DNA of 64,000 nt, from positions 496,001 to 560,000 of the forward strand of contig NC_013159.1 of the NCBI RefSeq assembly GCF_000023865.1, read 5' to 3'. Source of the DNA: Saccharomonospora viridis DSM 43017. Its GTDB lineage: Bacteria; Actinomycetota; Actinomycetes; Mycobacteriales; Pseudonocardiaceae. The notes below the pieces were generated by a model. It was given only the letters and a program-made list of their open reading frames with translations. It did not search any database and had not been told where the DNA came from. Below, piece after piece: positions 38,628-51,007 of this stretch (position 1 is the stretch's first letter; every line of letters begins with the position of its first letter). The position numbers and the translations under genes are program-made.

Positions 38628-39728
38628 GTGGGTCAGGTGAAGGCGGACGAGGGCAAGGGCACCAAGGGGGCGAAGGGCTCCGAAGACTCCCCTGGCGTCG
38701 CAGGTGTCAAGGACGCCAAGAGCGGTAAGGACGAGGACAAGCTGCTGCCCCGGCTGCGGAGGAAACATCCGTGGCTGGACCACGTGATCAGAGCCAACGA
38801 GGCGTTCACCGAGCGGTTCGGCAACCACTACGCCGCTGCCATCACGTACTTCTCCGTCCTCTCGTTGGTCCCCCTGTTGATGGTGGGTTTCTCCGTGGCC
38901 GGCTTCGTGTTGGCGGGCAACGACGTGGCGATGCGGCAGCTGCGCGAGGGCATCGTCAACTCCGCCCCCGAGGGCTTGGGCGGTCTTTTCACCTCCATCG
39001 TCCAGGCGGCACTCGATTCCCGTGCCGGTGCCGGAATACTCGGTCTGCTGCTCGCCCTGTACTCCGGTCTCGGGTGGATGGGCAACCTGCGTGACGCTCT
39101 GACCGTGCAGTGGGGGCAGGAGAAGCCGAAACTGCCCTTTCTGTCCACCAAGGTGAAGGACCTGGGGGCGCTCGCCGGGCTCGGTGTGGCGTTGGCGGTG
39201 TCGTTCGGCCTCACCGCCGTCGGCAGTGGGCTGGGTGAGTTCCTGCTCGAACTCATGGGTCTGGAGGACGCGGCTTGGGCGCGGTTCCTGCTCCGGCTCG
39301 GCACCATCGTGTTGGCCTTGGCGGCCAACGTGCTGGTGTTCTTGTGGGTGCTGGCCTGGTTACCTCGGAAGAAGGTCGCGGTCCGCAACGCCGTGAGAGG
39401 GGCGGTCCTCGCCGCCGTCGGTTTCGAGGTGCTCAAGCAGGTCGGTGGTGTCTACCTGTCCAGCGTGCTGAGTTCGCCCAGTGGCGCGCTGTTCGGTTCC
39501 GTGATCGGTCTGCTCGTGTTCGCCAACCTCGTCGCCCGGTTCCTGCTGTTCGCCACCGCGTGGGCGGCCACCGCGGAGGGGAACCTCGTCACGCGCACCG
39601 TGGAGCCACCCGCACCCGCCGTGGTCAGGCCGACGGTGGAGGTGCGGCGTGGCGGTGGTCCGGGTCTGGCCGTAGGGGCGTTCGGGGCCGGGGCCCTGTT
39701 GGCCTGGCTCGCCAAACGGCGCTCGTGA
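38628..39728 (+). CDS. YihY/UPF0761 (BrkB-like) integral membrane protein
   Basis: A 366-residue protein with a charged 50-residue N-terminal extension followed by the YihY core: RFGNHYAAAITYFSVLSLVPLLM near residue 65, six membrane helices, and the conserved SSPSGALFGSVIGLLVFANLV near 285. Function is unproven; the old name ribonuclease BN is a misannotation. It starts at a GTG with no obvious ribosome-binding site, just after the 21-bp repeat array. Confidence 0.88.
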   Translation: MGQVKADEGKGTKGAKGSEDSPGVAGVKDAKSGKDEDKLLPRLRRKHPWLDHVIRANEAFTERFGNHYAAAITYFSVLSLVPLLMVGFSVAGFVLAGNDVAMRQLREGIVNSAPEGLGGLFTSIVQAALDSRAGAGILGLLLALYSGLGWMGNLRDALTVQWGQEKPKLPFLSTKVKDLGALAGLGVALAVSFGLTAVGSGLGEFLLELMGLEDAAWARFLLRLGTIVLALAANVLVFLWVLAWLPRKKVAVRNAVRGAVLAAVGFEVLKQVGGVYLSSVLSSPSGALFGSVIGLLVFANLVARFLLFATAWAATAEGNLVTRTVEPPAPAVVRPTVEVRRGGGPGLAVGAFGAGALLAWLAKRRS

Positions 39729-39771
39729 CGGTTTTCTGACCTATGCTCGCCCTCGGATCGAAAGGGTGAGT

Positions 39772-40974
39772 GTGAGCACGATGACCTCGACGCCGCGTGA
39801 TGCGGCGCTTCCCCGCGAGATCTGGGTTCTTCTCGCCGCCAGCTTTCTCATCGCGATCGGCTACGGCATCGTCGCGCCGGCGCTGCCGAACTTCGCCACC
39901 AGTTTCGACGTCGGTGTGACGGCGGCGTCGGTGGTGGTCAGCGCCTTCGCGTTCGTGCGCCTGTTGTTCGCCCCGATGAGTGGGCGGTTGGTGACGCGGT
40001 TCGGGGAGCGGCCCATCTACCTGTGGGGTGTGTCGATCGTGGCGGTCGGCACATTGTTGTGTGGGGTGGCGGCGGACTACTGGCAGCTGCTGTTGTTCCG
40101 GTCGGCCAGCGGTGTGGGCTCCACGATGTTCACGGTGTCGGCCATCGGGTTGCTGATCCGGATCTCGCCGCCGGAACTGCGAGGTCGTGCCTCGGGCCTG
40201 TGGGGGTCGAGTTTCCTGTTGGGCGGCATCGTGGGCCCGGTGGTGGGCAGCGGGCTGGTGACGGTGTCGCTGCGTGCGCCGTTCTTCGTCTACGGTGGCG
40301 CGCTGGTCCTGACCACCCTGCTCGTGTGGTGGCAGCTGCGGGACTCGGAACTGGTGGCACGGCCGGCGGAGGAGTCCGGACAGAGGATGACGTTCCCGCA
40401 GGCGCTGCGGCATTCGTCGTATCGTGCCGCACTGGCGTCGAACCTGGCCAACGGTTGGGTCGTGTTCGGCGTGCGCATGTCACTGTTGCCGTTGTTCGTG
40501 ACCGCCGTGCTGAATCAGGACGAGGCGTTCACCGGGATCGCGCTCGCCGTGTTCGCCGCCATGAACGCCGCGGCTCTGTTGTACGTCGGCAGGGTCAGTG
40601 ACAAGCGAGGACGCAAACCGCCCGCACTGCTGGGATTGGCGTTGCTGGCGGCCGGTGCGCTGGGGATCGGGTTGGCGAGCGATCCGTGGGTGTTCCTCGG
40701 TGCCGTGGTGGTCACCGGTCTGGGCGCGGGCGCATTGAACCCCGCGCAGAACGCCACGGTCGCCGACGTCCTCGGGTCCAAGGCCCGAGGCGGCTCGGTG
40801 TTGGCCGGGTTCCAGATGGCGGCCGACGTCGGCGCCGTGGCGGGGCCGCTCATCGCGGGTGCCGTGGCCGAACAGTGGTCGTACTCGGCGGCGTTCGGCC
40901 TGACCGCCGCGGTGGCGGTGGTGGCGTTGTTGCTGTGGTGCGGTGCGAAGGAGACGCTGCCCGCGAAGAACTGA
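39772..40974 (+). CDS. MFS permease, DHA1-type
   Basis: A 400-residue protein with twelve hydrophobic segments, the loop 2-3 motif GRLVTRFGERP, the motif C region (SSFLLGGIVGPVVGSGL), and a repeat of the loop motif in the second half (GRVSDKRGRKP). It is most likely a proton-coupled exporter of unknown substrate. The GTG at 39772 is placed 5 nt after AAAGGG; the GTG at 39766 and ATG at 39781 are alternatives. It converges on the carboxypeptidase gene with only 4 bp between stops. Confidence 0.85.
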   Translation: MSTMTSTPRDAALPREIWVLLAASFLIAIGYGIVAPALPNFATSFDVGVTAASVVVSAFAFVRLLFAPMSGRLVTRFGERPIYLWGVSIVAVGTLLCGVAADYWQLLLFRSASGVGSTMFTVSAIGLLIRISPPELRGRASGLWGSSFLLGGIVGPVVGSGLVTVSLRAPFFVYGGALVLTTLLVWWQLRDSELVARPAEESGQRMTFPQALRHSSYRAALASNLANGWVVFGVRMSLLPLFVTAVLNQDEAFTGIALAVFAAMNAAALLYVGRVSDKRGRKPPALLGLALLAAGALGIGLASDPWVFLGAVVVTGLGAGALNPAQNATVADVLGSKARGGSVLAGFQMAADVGAVAGPLIAGAVAEQWSYSAAFGLTAAVAVVALLLWCGAKETLPAKN

Positions 40975-40978
40975 CGGG

Positions 40979-42211
40979 TCAGTCGGGGCGGCGCAGCAGG
41001 CCCTTGCGGTGCCCCACCAGCAGACCCGTGAGCACGAGGACCGTGACGATCAGGGTGACGATCCAACCGGTGGTGCCGAACGGGTCGCTCGGGGAGGTGG
41101 TCGCGACATCGATCACGTCGGTGCCCTCCCCGTCCTCGTCGACCGAGGAGAACGGGGGCGCGGTGGTCACGGTGCCCACGGGCTCCTTGCCCGCGGCGGC
41201 GAGACCGAATCCGTAGTCCAGGAGCCGCTGCGCCTGTTCCGCGACGCGGATGGGCTGCTGCTCCGCCTGGAGCAGCACTACCGCGATCCGCCTGCCGTCG
41301 CGTTCGGCGGCACCGACGTAGGTGTGACGGGCGTCGTCGGTGAAACCGGTCTTGCCGCCGAGGAAACCCTCGTACGAAGCCCACAGCGGGTTGTCGTTGT
41401 AGACGGGGAAGTCCGGTTCGCCGGGGCCGCCGGGGAAGTCGATGTGCTTGGTGCCCACGGCTTCGGCGTACGCGGGCTGCTGCATGGCGTAGCGGAATAT
41501 CAGGCTCATGTCGTACGCCGACGTCATCATGCCCGGACCGTCGAGGCCTGAGGGAGTGGCGGCGCGGGTGTCGGCCGCCCCCAACCACTCGGCGAGTGCG
41601 TTCATCTTCTCCACGGCGGCGTCCACGCCACCCAACGCGGTGGCCAGGGCGTGGGCGACGTCGTTGCCCGAGTGCATGAGCAACGCGTGTATGAGTTGGT
41701 CGACGGTGTACTCACCGCCTTCGACAAGACCCACACACGTGCATTCCTGGTTGGCGTCCTCCTTCGTGGCCACCACGACGTGGTCGGGTGGTAGCTCCTC
41801 CAGGACCACCAGTGCCAGCAGTGTTTTGATCAGCGACGCGGGGCGGTACCGCCCGTGCGGGTTTTTCGCGGCGAGGACGTACCCGGTGTCGAGGTCCTGT
41901 ACGAGCCAGGCCGCGGCGGTGATGTCCTCCGGCGGTTCGGGACTGTCCGCGGGGCGGACGATCCCGCATTCGGCCATGCGTTCGCCTCCCGCCGGGGTCT
42001 CGGGAACCGGCAACGGGGTGGGCGATTGCTCACCGGGCGGCGGTTCCTCGGACTTGTCCACCGGCGGGGGAGGCAGGGTCCGGTTGGGGCACTCGGTGGG
42101 GGATTCGGTGGCCGCCTCGGCCGGTGGGGTGGCCACCAGCACCGACGTGCCCGCGAGCAGAGCTGTCACGAACAGGGCGAACAGAGTCCGAATCGGCGTG
42201 GCGATGCGCAC
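40979..42211 (-). CDS. D-alanyl-D-alanine carboxypeptidase (PBP5-type, S11)
   Basis: A 410-residue exported penicillin-binding protein that trims the terminal D-Ala from peptidoglycan stem peptides. Signal peptide is residues 1-34. After a Pro/Glu-rich linker the three active-site motifs are intact: S126-L-I-K129, S181-G-N and K287-T-G. A C-terminal membrane helix (WIVTLIVTVLVLTGLLVG) and basic tail anchor it. It is divergent from the SCO4848-like gene, a pairing known from Streptomyces coelicolor (SCO4847/SCO4848). Confidence 0.93.
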   Translation of the reverse strand: MRIATPIRTLFALFVTALLAGTSVLVATPPAEAATESPTECPNRTLPPPPVDKSEEPPPGEQSPTPLPVPETPAGGERMAECGIVRPADSPEPPEDITAAAWLVQDLDTGYVLAAKNPHGRYRPASLIKTLLALVVLEELPPDHVVVATKEDANQECTCVGLVEGGEYTVDQLIHALLMHSGNDVAHALATALGGVDAAVEKMNALAEWLGAADTRAATPSGLDGPGMMTSAYDMSLIFRYAMQQPAYAEAVGTKHIDFPGGPGEPDFPVYNDNPLWASYEGFLGGKTGFTDDARHTYVGAAERDGRRIAVVLLQAEQQPIRVAEQAQRLLDYGFGLAAAGKEPVGTVTTAPPFSSVDEDGEGTDVIDVATTSPSDPFGTTGWIVTLIVTVLVLTGLLVGHRKGLLRRPD

Positions 42212-42253
42212 CCATGCAGGCTAACGGGAGCGCGCAAGGGGATACTGCGGGGC

Positions 42254-42526
42254 ATGCGGATGTCTCGCGGTACGTCGCTGTTTCTGACCGCGTTCGGCGT
42301 GTGGTCCTGGATCATCTGGATCACGTTCGCCCGGAACCTTTGGAACAGTGACAACTCCTGGAACTCCGACGGCTCTCCGACTTCGTTCTTCGTGGTGCAC
42401 CTGCTGCTCGCGGTGACGTCGTTCGTGCTGGGCACGATCATCGGCGTCATCGGTTGGCGTGGACTGCGGGCGTCGCGAAACCGTGGGGAGGCCGAGGGAG
42501 CCGCCGAGAGGACCACCAAGTCCTAG
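42254..42526 (+). CDS. SCO4848 family small membrane protein
   Basis: A 90-residue protein with two membrane helices (SLFLTAFGVWSWIIWITF, residues 7-24, and FFVVHLLLAVTSFVLGTIIG, about 47-66) and a charged cytoplasmic tail. The sequence and the neighbouring D,D-carboxypeptidase fit the SCO4848 family, function unknown. The ATG at 42254 is used; the ATG at 42260 is possible. Confidence 0.85.
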   Translation: MRMSRGTSLFLTAFGVWSWIIWITFARNLWNSDNSWNSDGSPTSFFVVHLLLAVTSFVLGTIIGVIGWRGLRASRNRGEAEGAAERTTKS

Positions 42527-42550
42527 CGCCAACGGCGGAACCAACTGGTT

Positions 42551-42568
42551 CCGAAAGTTTCGAAACTT
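42551..42568. promoter_or_regulatory. Xylanase operator-like palindrome, distal
   Basis: CCGAAAGTTTCGAAACTT contains CGAAA-G-TTTCG and the overlapping perfect palindrome GTTTCGAAAC. It resembles the GAAA-N-TTTC boxes found upstream of actinomycete xylanase genes, so a LacI-type xylan regulator is inferred. Confidence 0.6.
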
Positions 42569-42657
42569 CTGCTGAAACTCCGGTTTTTTCACGGTCATTC
42601 CAGCCCGAAATCGGCGGTTTTCGCAGGTGACACTGCCTTTCTGCGCTTGACCAGTAT

Positions 42658-42670
42658 CGAAAACTTTCGG
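42658..42670. promoter_or_regulatory. Xylanase operator-like palindrome, proximal
   Basis: CGAAAACTTTCGG is the inverse of the distal box with one extra A, and it ends 10 bp before the -35 hexamer, where a bound repressor would block RNA polymerase. Confidence 0.6.
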
Positions 42671-42680
42671 AAAATGGGTG

Positions 42681-42709
42681 TTGACCAGTGATGTGACCAT
42701 TGCCATACT
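42681..42709 (+). promoter_or_regulatory. Sigma-70-type promoter of the xylanase gene
   Basis: TTGACC (42681-42686), a 17-bp spacer and CATACT (42704-42709). TTGACCAGT also occurs at 42647, suggesting a second start or a bound repeat. The leader to the ATG is about 100 nt. Confidence 0.65.
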
Positions 42710-42817
42710 TCCGAGCTGTCGTTGCTGGGCGCGCTGCCTTGATCGCGGAGAGTCACATTCGCGGCGGGGTGGGTGCCTTCGTGACGTCGCCATGTCCTCG
42801 ACGAAAGGACTCGGAAG

Positions 42818-44191
42818 ATGAGCACGGCACATCAAAGGCGATCCGGGCTCCGACGGGCCGGGACCCGGATCAGGAAAGTCGTCGCTGCGGTCGCGGTCGG
42901 TGCGGTGACCGCGGGTGGGCTCGTCGCCGCCGCCGGCACGGCGAGTGCACAGACCACTCTCGGTGACGCCGCCGCAGCACAGGGCCGTTACTTCGGCACC
43001 GCGGTCGCGGTCGACAGACTCGGCGAACCCGACTACACGGCCACGCTCAACCGGGAGTTCAACAGCATCACCGCCGAGAACTCATGGAAGTGGGAGAGCC
43101 TCCAACCCTCACCCGGATACTTCGACTTCAGCACCGCCGACCGCATCGCCGAACACGCGCGCCAGCAAGGCATGGAACTGCGCGGACACACCCTGGTCTG
43201 GCATTCACAGTTGCCCAGCTGGGTTGAGAACATCGGGTCCGCCGACGAACTCCGGGCGGTGATGCGCAATCACATCACCACCGTGATGGAGCACTACAAG
43301 GGACAGGTCCGCTCCTGGGACGTGGTGAACGAGGCGTTCGAGGACGGCAACAGCGGCGCCCGTCGCAACTCGGTGTTCCAGCGTGTCCTCGGTGACAGCT
43401 GGATCGAGGAGGCGTTCTGGATCGCCCGCGAGGCCGACCCGAACGCCACGCTCTGCTACAACGACTACAACACCGACGCCTGGAACACGGCGAAGACGCA
43501 GGCCGTGTACAACATGGTGGCCGACTTCGTCAGCCGTGGCGTGCCGATCGACTGTGTCGGTTTCCAGGCTCACTTCAACAGCGGCAACCCGGTGCCGGAG
43601 AACTACCACATCACCCTGCAGAACTTCGCCGACCTCGGGGTGGAGGTCCAGCTCACCGAGCTGGACATCGCGGGATCGGGCGCGTCCCAGGCGGAACAGT
43701 ACGCCGGCGTCACCCTGGCCTGCCTGGCCGTGCCCCAGTGCACCGGCATCACGGTCTGGGGGGTGACCGACAAGTACTCCTGGCGCGCGGAGGACACGCC
43801 GTTGCTGTTCGACGGCAACTACAACCCCAAGCAGGCCTACTACGCCGTGCTGGAAACCCTCGGCGGTTCCGGCGGCGGAGGCGGTGGTGACGGCGCCTGC
43901 ACCGTGACCTACGAGGAGACCGAGCGGTGGGGCGACCGGTTCAACGGCCGGGTCACCGTCCGCGCGGGCGATGAGGCGATCAGCTCGTGGAGCACCACCG
44001 TCACCGTGCACCCGCCGCAGCGGATCTCGGCGACCTGGAACGGCGATCCGAGTTGGGATGCCAGCGGCAACGTCATGACGATGCGGTCGAACAGTGGTCT
44101 ACCCGCGGGTGGACAGACGAGCTTCGGTTTCACCGTCATGGCGAACGGTAACTGGACGGCACCGATCCTGGGTTCCTGTGTCGCCTCCTGA
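42818..44191 (+). CDS. Secreted endo-1,4-beta-xylanase (GH10 with CBM2)
   Basis: A 457-residue extracellular xylanase. A long twin-Arg-containing signal peptide (SGLRRAGTRIRKVVAAVAVG, cleavage near ASA-Q at residue 45) is followed by the GH10 catalytic barrel (about 50-345) with the acid/base Glu in WDVVNEAF (E172) and the nucleophile Glu in VQLTELDIAG (E281). A Gly/Ser linker (GGSGGGGGGDGAC) leads to a family 2 carbohydrate-binding module with its Cys pair and exposed Trp residues (WNGDPSW, NGNWTAPIL). It sits behind a readable promoter with two operator-like boxes. Confidence 0.95.
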   Translation: MSTAHQRRSGLRRAGTRIRKVVAAVAVGAVTAGGLVAAAGTASAQTTLGDAAAAQGRYFGTAVAVDRLGEPDYTATLNREFNSITAENSWKWESLQPSPGYFDFSTADRIAEHARQQGMELRGHTLVWHSQLPSWVENIGSADELRAVMRNHITTVMEHYKGQVRSWDVVNEAFEDGNSGARRNSVFQRVLGDSWIEEAFWIAREADPNATLCYNDYNTDAWNTAKTQAVYNMVADFVSRGVPIDCVGFQAHFNSGNPVPENYHITLQNFADLGVEVQLTELDIAGSGASQAEQYAGVTLACLAVPQCTGITVWGVTDKYSWRAEDTPLLFDGNYNPKQAYYAVLETLGGSGGGGGGDGACTVTYEETERWGDRFNGRVTVRAGDEAISSWSTTVTVHPPQRISATWNGDPSWDASGNVMTMRSNSGLPAGGQTSFGFTVMANGNWTAPILGSCVAS

Positions 44192-44241
44192 GGACCGTCC
44201 TAACCCCTGACCCGTGCCGGAGGGGAGGGGGCGGGACGAAA

Positions 44242-44280
44242 AGGGGGCCGGTCCGGTCATGACGACCGAACCGGCCCCCT
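44242..44280. terminator. Bidirectional terminator between xylanase and sdhB
   Basis: A perfect 11-bp inverted repeat (AGGGGGCCGGT and its complement) with a 17-nt loop that can pair further. It lies between convergent genes. Confidence 0.82.
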
Positions 44281-44295
44281 CGTTTCGAGCCTGGG

Positions 44296-45084
44296 TCACG
44301 TGCGCCGGAACAGCAGCGCGCGCTTGACCTCCTGAATCGCCTTGGTCACCTGAATGCCCCGCGGGCAGGCGTCGGTGCAGTTGAACGTGGTGCGGCAGCG
44401 CCACACCCCCTCGGCGTCGTTGAGGATGTCCAACCGCTCTTCGGCGCCTTCGTCCCGCGAGTCGAAGATGAACCGGTGCGCGTTGACGATGGCGGCCGGA
44501 CCGAAGTACGAGCCGTCAGCCCAGTACACCGGGCACGACGACGTGCACGCCGCGCACAGGATGCACTTGGTGGTGTCGTCGAACCGCTCCCGGTCGGCGG
44601 GCGACTGGAGGCGTTCGCGCGTCGGTTCGTTGCCGTAGGCGATGAGGTACGGCTTCACCGCCCGGTAGGCCTCGAAGAAGGGCTCCATGTCGACGTAGAG
44701 GTCCTTCAACGTCGGCAGCCCCTTGATGGGGGCCACCGTCACCACCGGCGGCTTGCCGTCCTTGCTCTTCTTGCCGATCAGGTCCTTCACGAGGACCTTG
44801 CACGCCAATCGGTTGATGCCGTTGATCTGCATGGCGTCGGAGCCGCAGATGCCGTGCGCGCAGGACCGCCGGAACGCCAGCGTGCCGTCCACGTAGTTCT
44901 TGATGTTGAACAGCAGGTTCAGCACGCGGTCGGTGGGCAGGGCCGGAACGTCGTAGGACTCCCAGTGCGGTTCGGTGTCCGTTTCGGGGTTGAACCGCAG
45001 GATCTTCACCGTGATGGTGACAGAACCTTCCGGCGCGGGGATCTGCGAGGTGTCGTGGACGCCCTCGGAAACCGTGGCAGTCAT
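44296..45084 (-). CDS. sdhB: Succinate dehydrogenase iron-sulfur subunit
   Basis: A 262-residue subunit carrying the three Fe-S clusters that pass electrons from FAD to quinone. The [2Fe-2S] region is CAHGICGSDAM (Asp in place of one Cys, as in many bacteria), then CILCAACTSSCP for the 4Fe-4S cluster and CRTTFNCTDACPRGI for the 3Fe-4S cluster. It is the last gene of the minus-strand sdhCDAB operon, starting one base after the sdhA stop. Confidence 0.97.
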   Translation of the reverse strand: MTATVSEGVHDTSQIPAPEGSVTITVKILRFNPETDTEPHWESYDVPALPTDRVLNLLFNIKNYVDGTLAFRRSCAHGICGSDAMQINGINRLACKVLVKDLIGKKSKDGKPPVVTVAPIKGLPTLKDLYVDMEPFFEAYRAVKPYLIAYGNEPTRERLQSPADRERFDDTTKCILCAACTSSCPVYWADGSYFGPAAIVNAHRFIFDSRDEGAEERLDILNDAEGVWRCRTTFNCTDACPRGIQVTKAIQEVKRALLFRRT

Positions 45085-45085
45085 G

Positions 45086-46873
<1,788 letters not shown>

Positions 46874-46899
46874 ATCTCGTCACTTTCGGTGTGGTGGCG

Positions 46900-47316
46900 T
46901 CAGTCAGCCGGGATGTTCGGGTCGAAGGTGAAGATCACCAGTGTGCCGAGCAGCAGGATCACCACCGTGGCCACGTACAGCACCATCTTCAGCCAGAAGC
47001 GGGTGCTTTCCTTACGTGCGTAGTCCTCGATGACCGTGCGCAGCCCGTTACCGCCGTGGATCATCGCCAGCCAGAGCATCGTCAGGTCCCAGAACTGCCA
47101 GAACGGAGAGGACCAGCGGCCGGCGACGAACGCGAAGTTGATCCGGTGCACACCGCCGTCGAGGATGTTCATGATGAACAGGTGGCCGAGCACCAGCACT
47201 ACGAGCAGCAGGCCGGAGATGCGCATGAACAACCAGCTGTAGAGCTCGAAGTTGCTGCGCCGAGCCGCGGGCCTGCGAGGAGAGCGCGGCTTGTCGAGAG
47301 TCAGTGCCTCAGCCAT
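46900..47316 (-). CDS. sdhD: Succinate dehydrogenase hydrophobic membrane anchor
   Basis: A 138-residue protein with three membrane helices and the heme/quinone-region residues RISGLLLVVLVLGHLFIMN. Its terminal codons overlap sdhC. The N-terminal 25 residues are polar and basic. Confidence 0.92.
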   Translation of the reverse strand: MAEALTLDKPRSPRRPAARRSNFELYSWLFMRISGLLLVVLVLGHLFIMNILDGGVHRINFAFVAGRWSSPFWQFWDLTMLWLAMIHGGNGLRTVIEDYARKESTRFWLKMVLYVATVVILLLGTLVIFTFDPNIPAD

Positions 47317-47762
47317 CAGTTGCCGCCTCCGAACAGGTCACTCACGGTGCGTTCGAGCATGAAGTACGTGCCGGGGATCATCACCAGGACCCAGACGCCG
47401 ATGAGCGACCACAGCATCACGTGCTGGTACTTGGCGCCCTTGGACCAGAAGTCCACCAGGATCACTCTGATGCCGTTCAGCGCGTGATAGAGGACAGCGC
47501 CGACGAGGCCGACCTCCATGAGATTGACGATCGGGTTCTTGTAAGTCTCGATGATCGCGTCGTAGGTGTTCGGGGAGACCCGGACGAGCGCGGTGTCGAG
47601 TACGTGGACGAACAGGAAGAAGAAGGTGAGCACGCCGGTGATGCGGTGCAGCACCCAGGACCACATACCTGGGTCGCCTCGATAGAACGTACCGCTCCGC
47701 CGTGAGGCGCCTGCCCGATCACTCGCAGCCGCCTTGGCGGCGGTGCTCGCAGTGGTGGACAT
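47316..47762 (-). CDS. sdhC: Succinate dehydrogenase cytochrome b556 subunit
   Basis: A 148-residue protein with a Thr/Ala-rich N-terminus and three membrane helices. WSWVLHRITGVLTFFFLFVHVLDT carries the SdhC HRxTG signature with the heme-ligand His region. The ATG at 47762 fits known SdhC lengths; the longer frame to 47957 would add unrelated sequence. First gene of the operon. Confidence 0.94.
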   Translation of the reverse strand: MSTTASTAAKAAASDRAGASRRSGTFYRGDPGMWSWVLHRITGVLTFFFLFVHVLDTALVRVSPNTYDAIIETYKNPIVNLMEVGLVGAVLYHALNGIRVILVDFWSKGAKYQHVMLWSLIGVWVLVMIPGTYFMLERTVSDLFGGGN

Positions 47763-48002
47763 CGGTGTACGGCCTCCAACGTCACTGATGGACTGTGCCC
47801 GGCGCACCTGCGGCTGCGCAGGTCCACAAGCCGTCGGGCGTGGATATGTCAGGATGCTAGACCTGCTTTGGCTCGTCAGCTGAACCTCGGGTTGGTCGCT
47901 GTGATGGACCAGACACGGATTTGACGCGCTCGTGTGCCCTAAGTCTCTTTGTGTCACGCGTTCAGCACTTGACGCCCTTGATTGGTCACCCTCTGTATTG
48001 GT

Positions 48003-48022
48003 TTGATCGCTTAGGTGATCAA
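48003..48022. promoter_or_regulatory. Palindromic operator candidate upstream of the nucleoside-transport operon
   Basis: TTGATC, an 8-nt spacer and GATCAA form a perfect interrupted palindrome about 150 bp before the lipoprotein start. TTGACG at 47969 could be a -35 box. The 408-bp region 47763-48170 holds the divergent promoters of sdhC and the transporter; I see no gene. Confidence 0.45.
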
Positions 48023-48170
48023 GTCGTGAACATTTGGATTACGCGGTGACGGCCGCTATGTGCCCACGCCGTCCGCGGGCGGTACCGTTCGCCAGTCGCC
48101 CGGAAGTGTGAAGCCGGGCGCTTCCTTGAGGTGCGTTCCGCTGTCACAGCAGCGGGAAGGGAGACACACC

Positions 48171-49316
48171 GTGCGTCGAAAGCGTGGTGAAGCGCTGGCG
48201 GCTATCGCCATGGCCGGCGTACTGACGTTGGCAGCCTGTGCCAAAGACTCGGGTAACGACAACGCCGCGAGCGGCGGAGGTGAATCGAGTGGCGAATGTG
48301 TGACGGCCGCCGCGCCGCCTCGGCCCGAGGCCGGCGAGGGGAAGCGTGAGAAGGAGGCGGAGGACGTCGACGCCAGCGACCTCAAGGTCGGGCTCGCGTT
48401 CGACGTGGGCGGCCGTGGGGACGCGTCGTTCAACGACGCCGCGGCGGCCGGTGTCGACAAGGCCGTCGAAGAGCTGGGCGTGAGCGACACGACCGAGAGC
48501 ACGGCCACGGGCACCGAGTCGGAGGACGCCAAGCAGCAGCGCCTGACCCAGATGGCCCAACAGGGCTACAACCCGATCATCGCCGTCGGGTTCGCCTACT
48601 CCGACGCGATAGATGCCGTGGCACCGAAGTTCCCCGACACCCAGTTCGCCATCGTGGACGACGACTCGGTGGACCAGCCGAACGTCACCCCGCTGGTGTT
48701 CACCGAGGAGCAGGGCTCGTTCCTCGTCGGCGTCGCGGCCGTCTACAAGAGCGAGAACTGCCACGTGGGCTTCGTCGGTGGGGTGAACACGCCGCTGATC
48801 CAGAAGTTCGAGGCGGGTTTCGTGCAGGGCGCGAAGGCGGTCTCCGACAAGGTCAAGATCGAGATCGACTACCTGACGCCTGCGGGCGACATCTCCGGCT
48901 TCAACGACCCGGGCAAGGGCAACGTCGTGGCCGAGGCGCAGATCGACAAGGGCGCCGACGTGCTGTACCACGCGGCGGGCGCCTCCGGTAAGGGCGTGTT
49001 CGAGGCCGCCAAGGCGAACGACGCGCTGGCCATCGGTGTCGACTCCGACCAGTACGAGCAGAAGACGGTCGCCGACGTCAAGGACGTCATCATGACCTCG
49101 ATGCTCAAGCGCGTGGACGTGGCCGTCTACGACTTCATCCGAGCGGTGGCCGAGGACGACCTCGACTCGTTGCCCGAGCGGTTCGACCTCGCCGCGGACG
49201 CCGTGGGTTACTCGACCTCCGGCGGCATGGTCGACGACATCGTCGATGTCCTCGAGGGGTACAAGCAGCAGATCGTGGACGGCGAGATCGAGGTCTCGGC
49301 GACCCCGTCGAACTGA
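48171..49316 (+). CDS. BmpA/PnrA-type nucleoside-binding lipoprotein
   Basis: A 381-residue lipoprotein. The signal peptide ends with lipobox LAAC (Cys 21), followed by a Gly/Ser/Glu linker and a periplasmic-binding fold: KVGLAFDVGGRGDASFNDAAAAG is the BMP family N-terminal motif, followed by NPIIAVGFAYSDAI, GSFLVGVAAVYKS and GVDSDQYEQ. BmpA proteins bind nucleosides and feed an ABC importer, which the next three genes encode. The GTG at 48171 has GAAGGGAG upstream. Confidence 0.93.
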   Translation: MRRKRGEALAAIAMAGVLTLAACAKDSGNDNAASGGGESSGECVTAAAPPRPEAGEGKREKEAEDVDASDLKVGLAFDVGGRGDASFNDAAAAGVDKAVEELGVSDTTESTATGTESEDAKQQRLTQMAQQGYNPIIAVGFAYSDAIDAVAPKFPDTQFAIVDDDSVDQPNVTPLVFTEEQGSFLVGVAAVYKSENCHVGFVGGVNTPLIQKFEAGFVQGAKAVSDKVKIEIDYLTPAGDISGFNDPGKGNVVAEAQIDKGADVLYHAAGASGKGVFEAAKANDALAIGVDSDQYEQKTVADVKDVIMTSMLKRVDVAVYDFIRAVAEDDLDSLPERFDLAADAVGYSTSGGMVDDIVDVLEGYKQQIVDGEIEVSATPSN

Positions 49317-49453
49317 TCCCTCCCGATTCACACGACGCACCGTCCGGTGTCGGGGTGGGTGGAGGTGATCCTTTCCGCCCACCCCGACGCCCTGCAGATG
49401 GCAGGCCGTCGCGGCGATGAGGCCGTCCGACGGTCATGGGGAGTTTTCACGAC

Positions 49454-51003
<1,550 letters not shown>

Positions 51004-51007
<4 letters not shown>

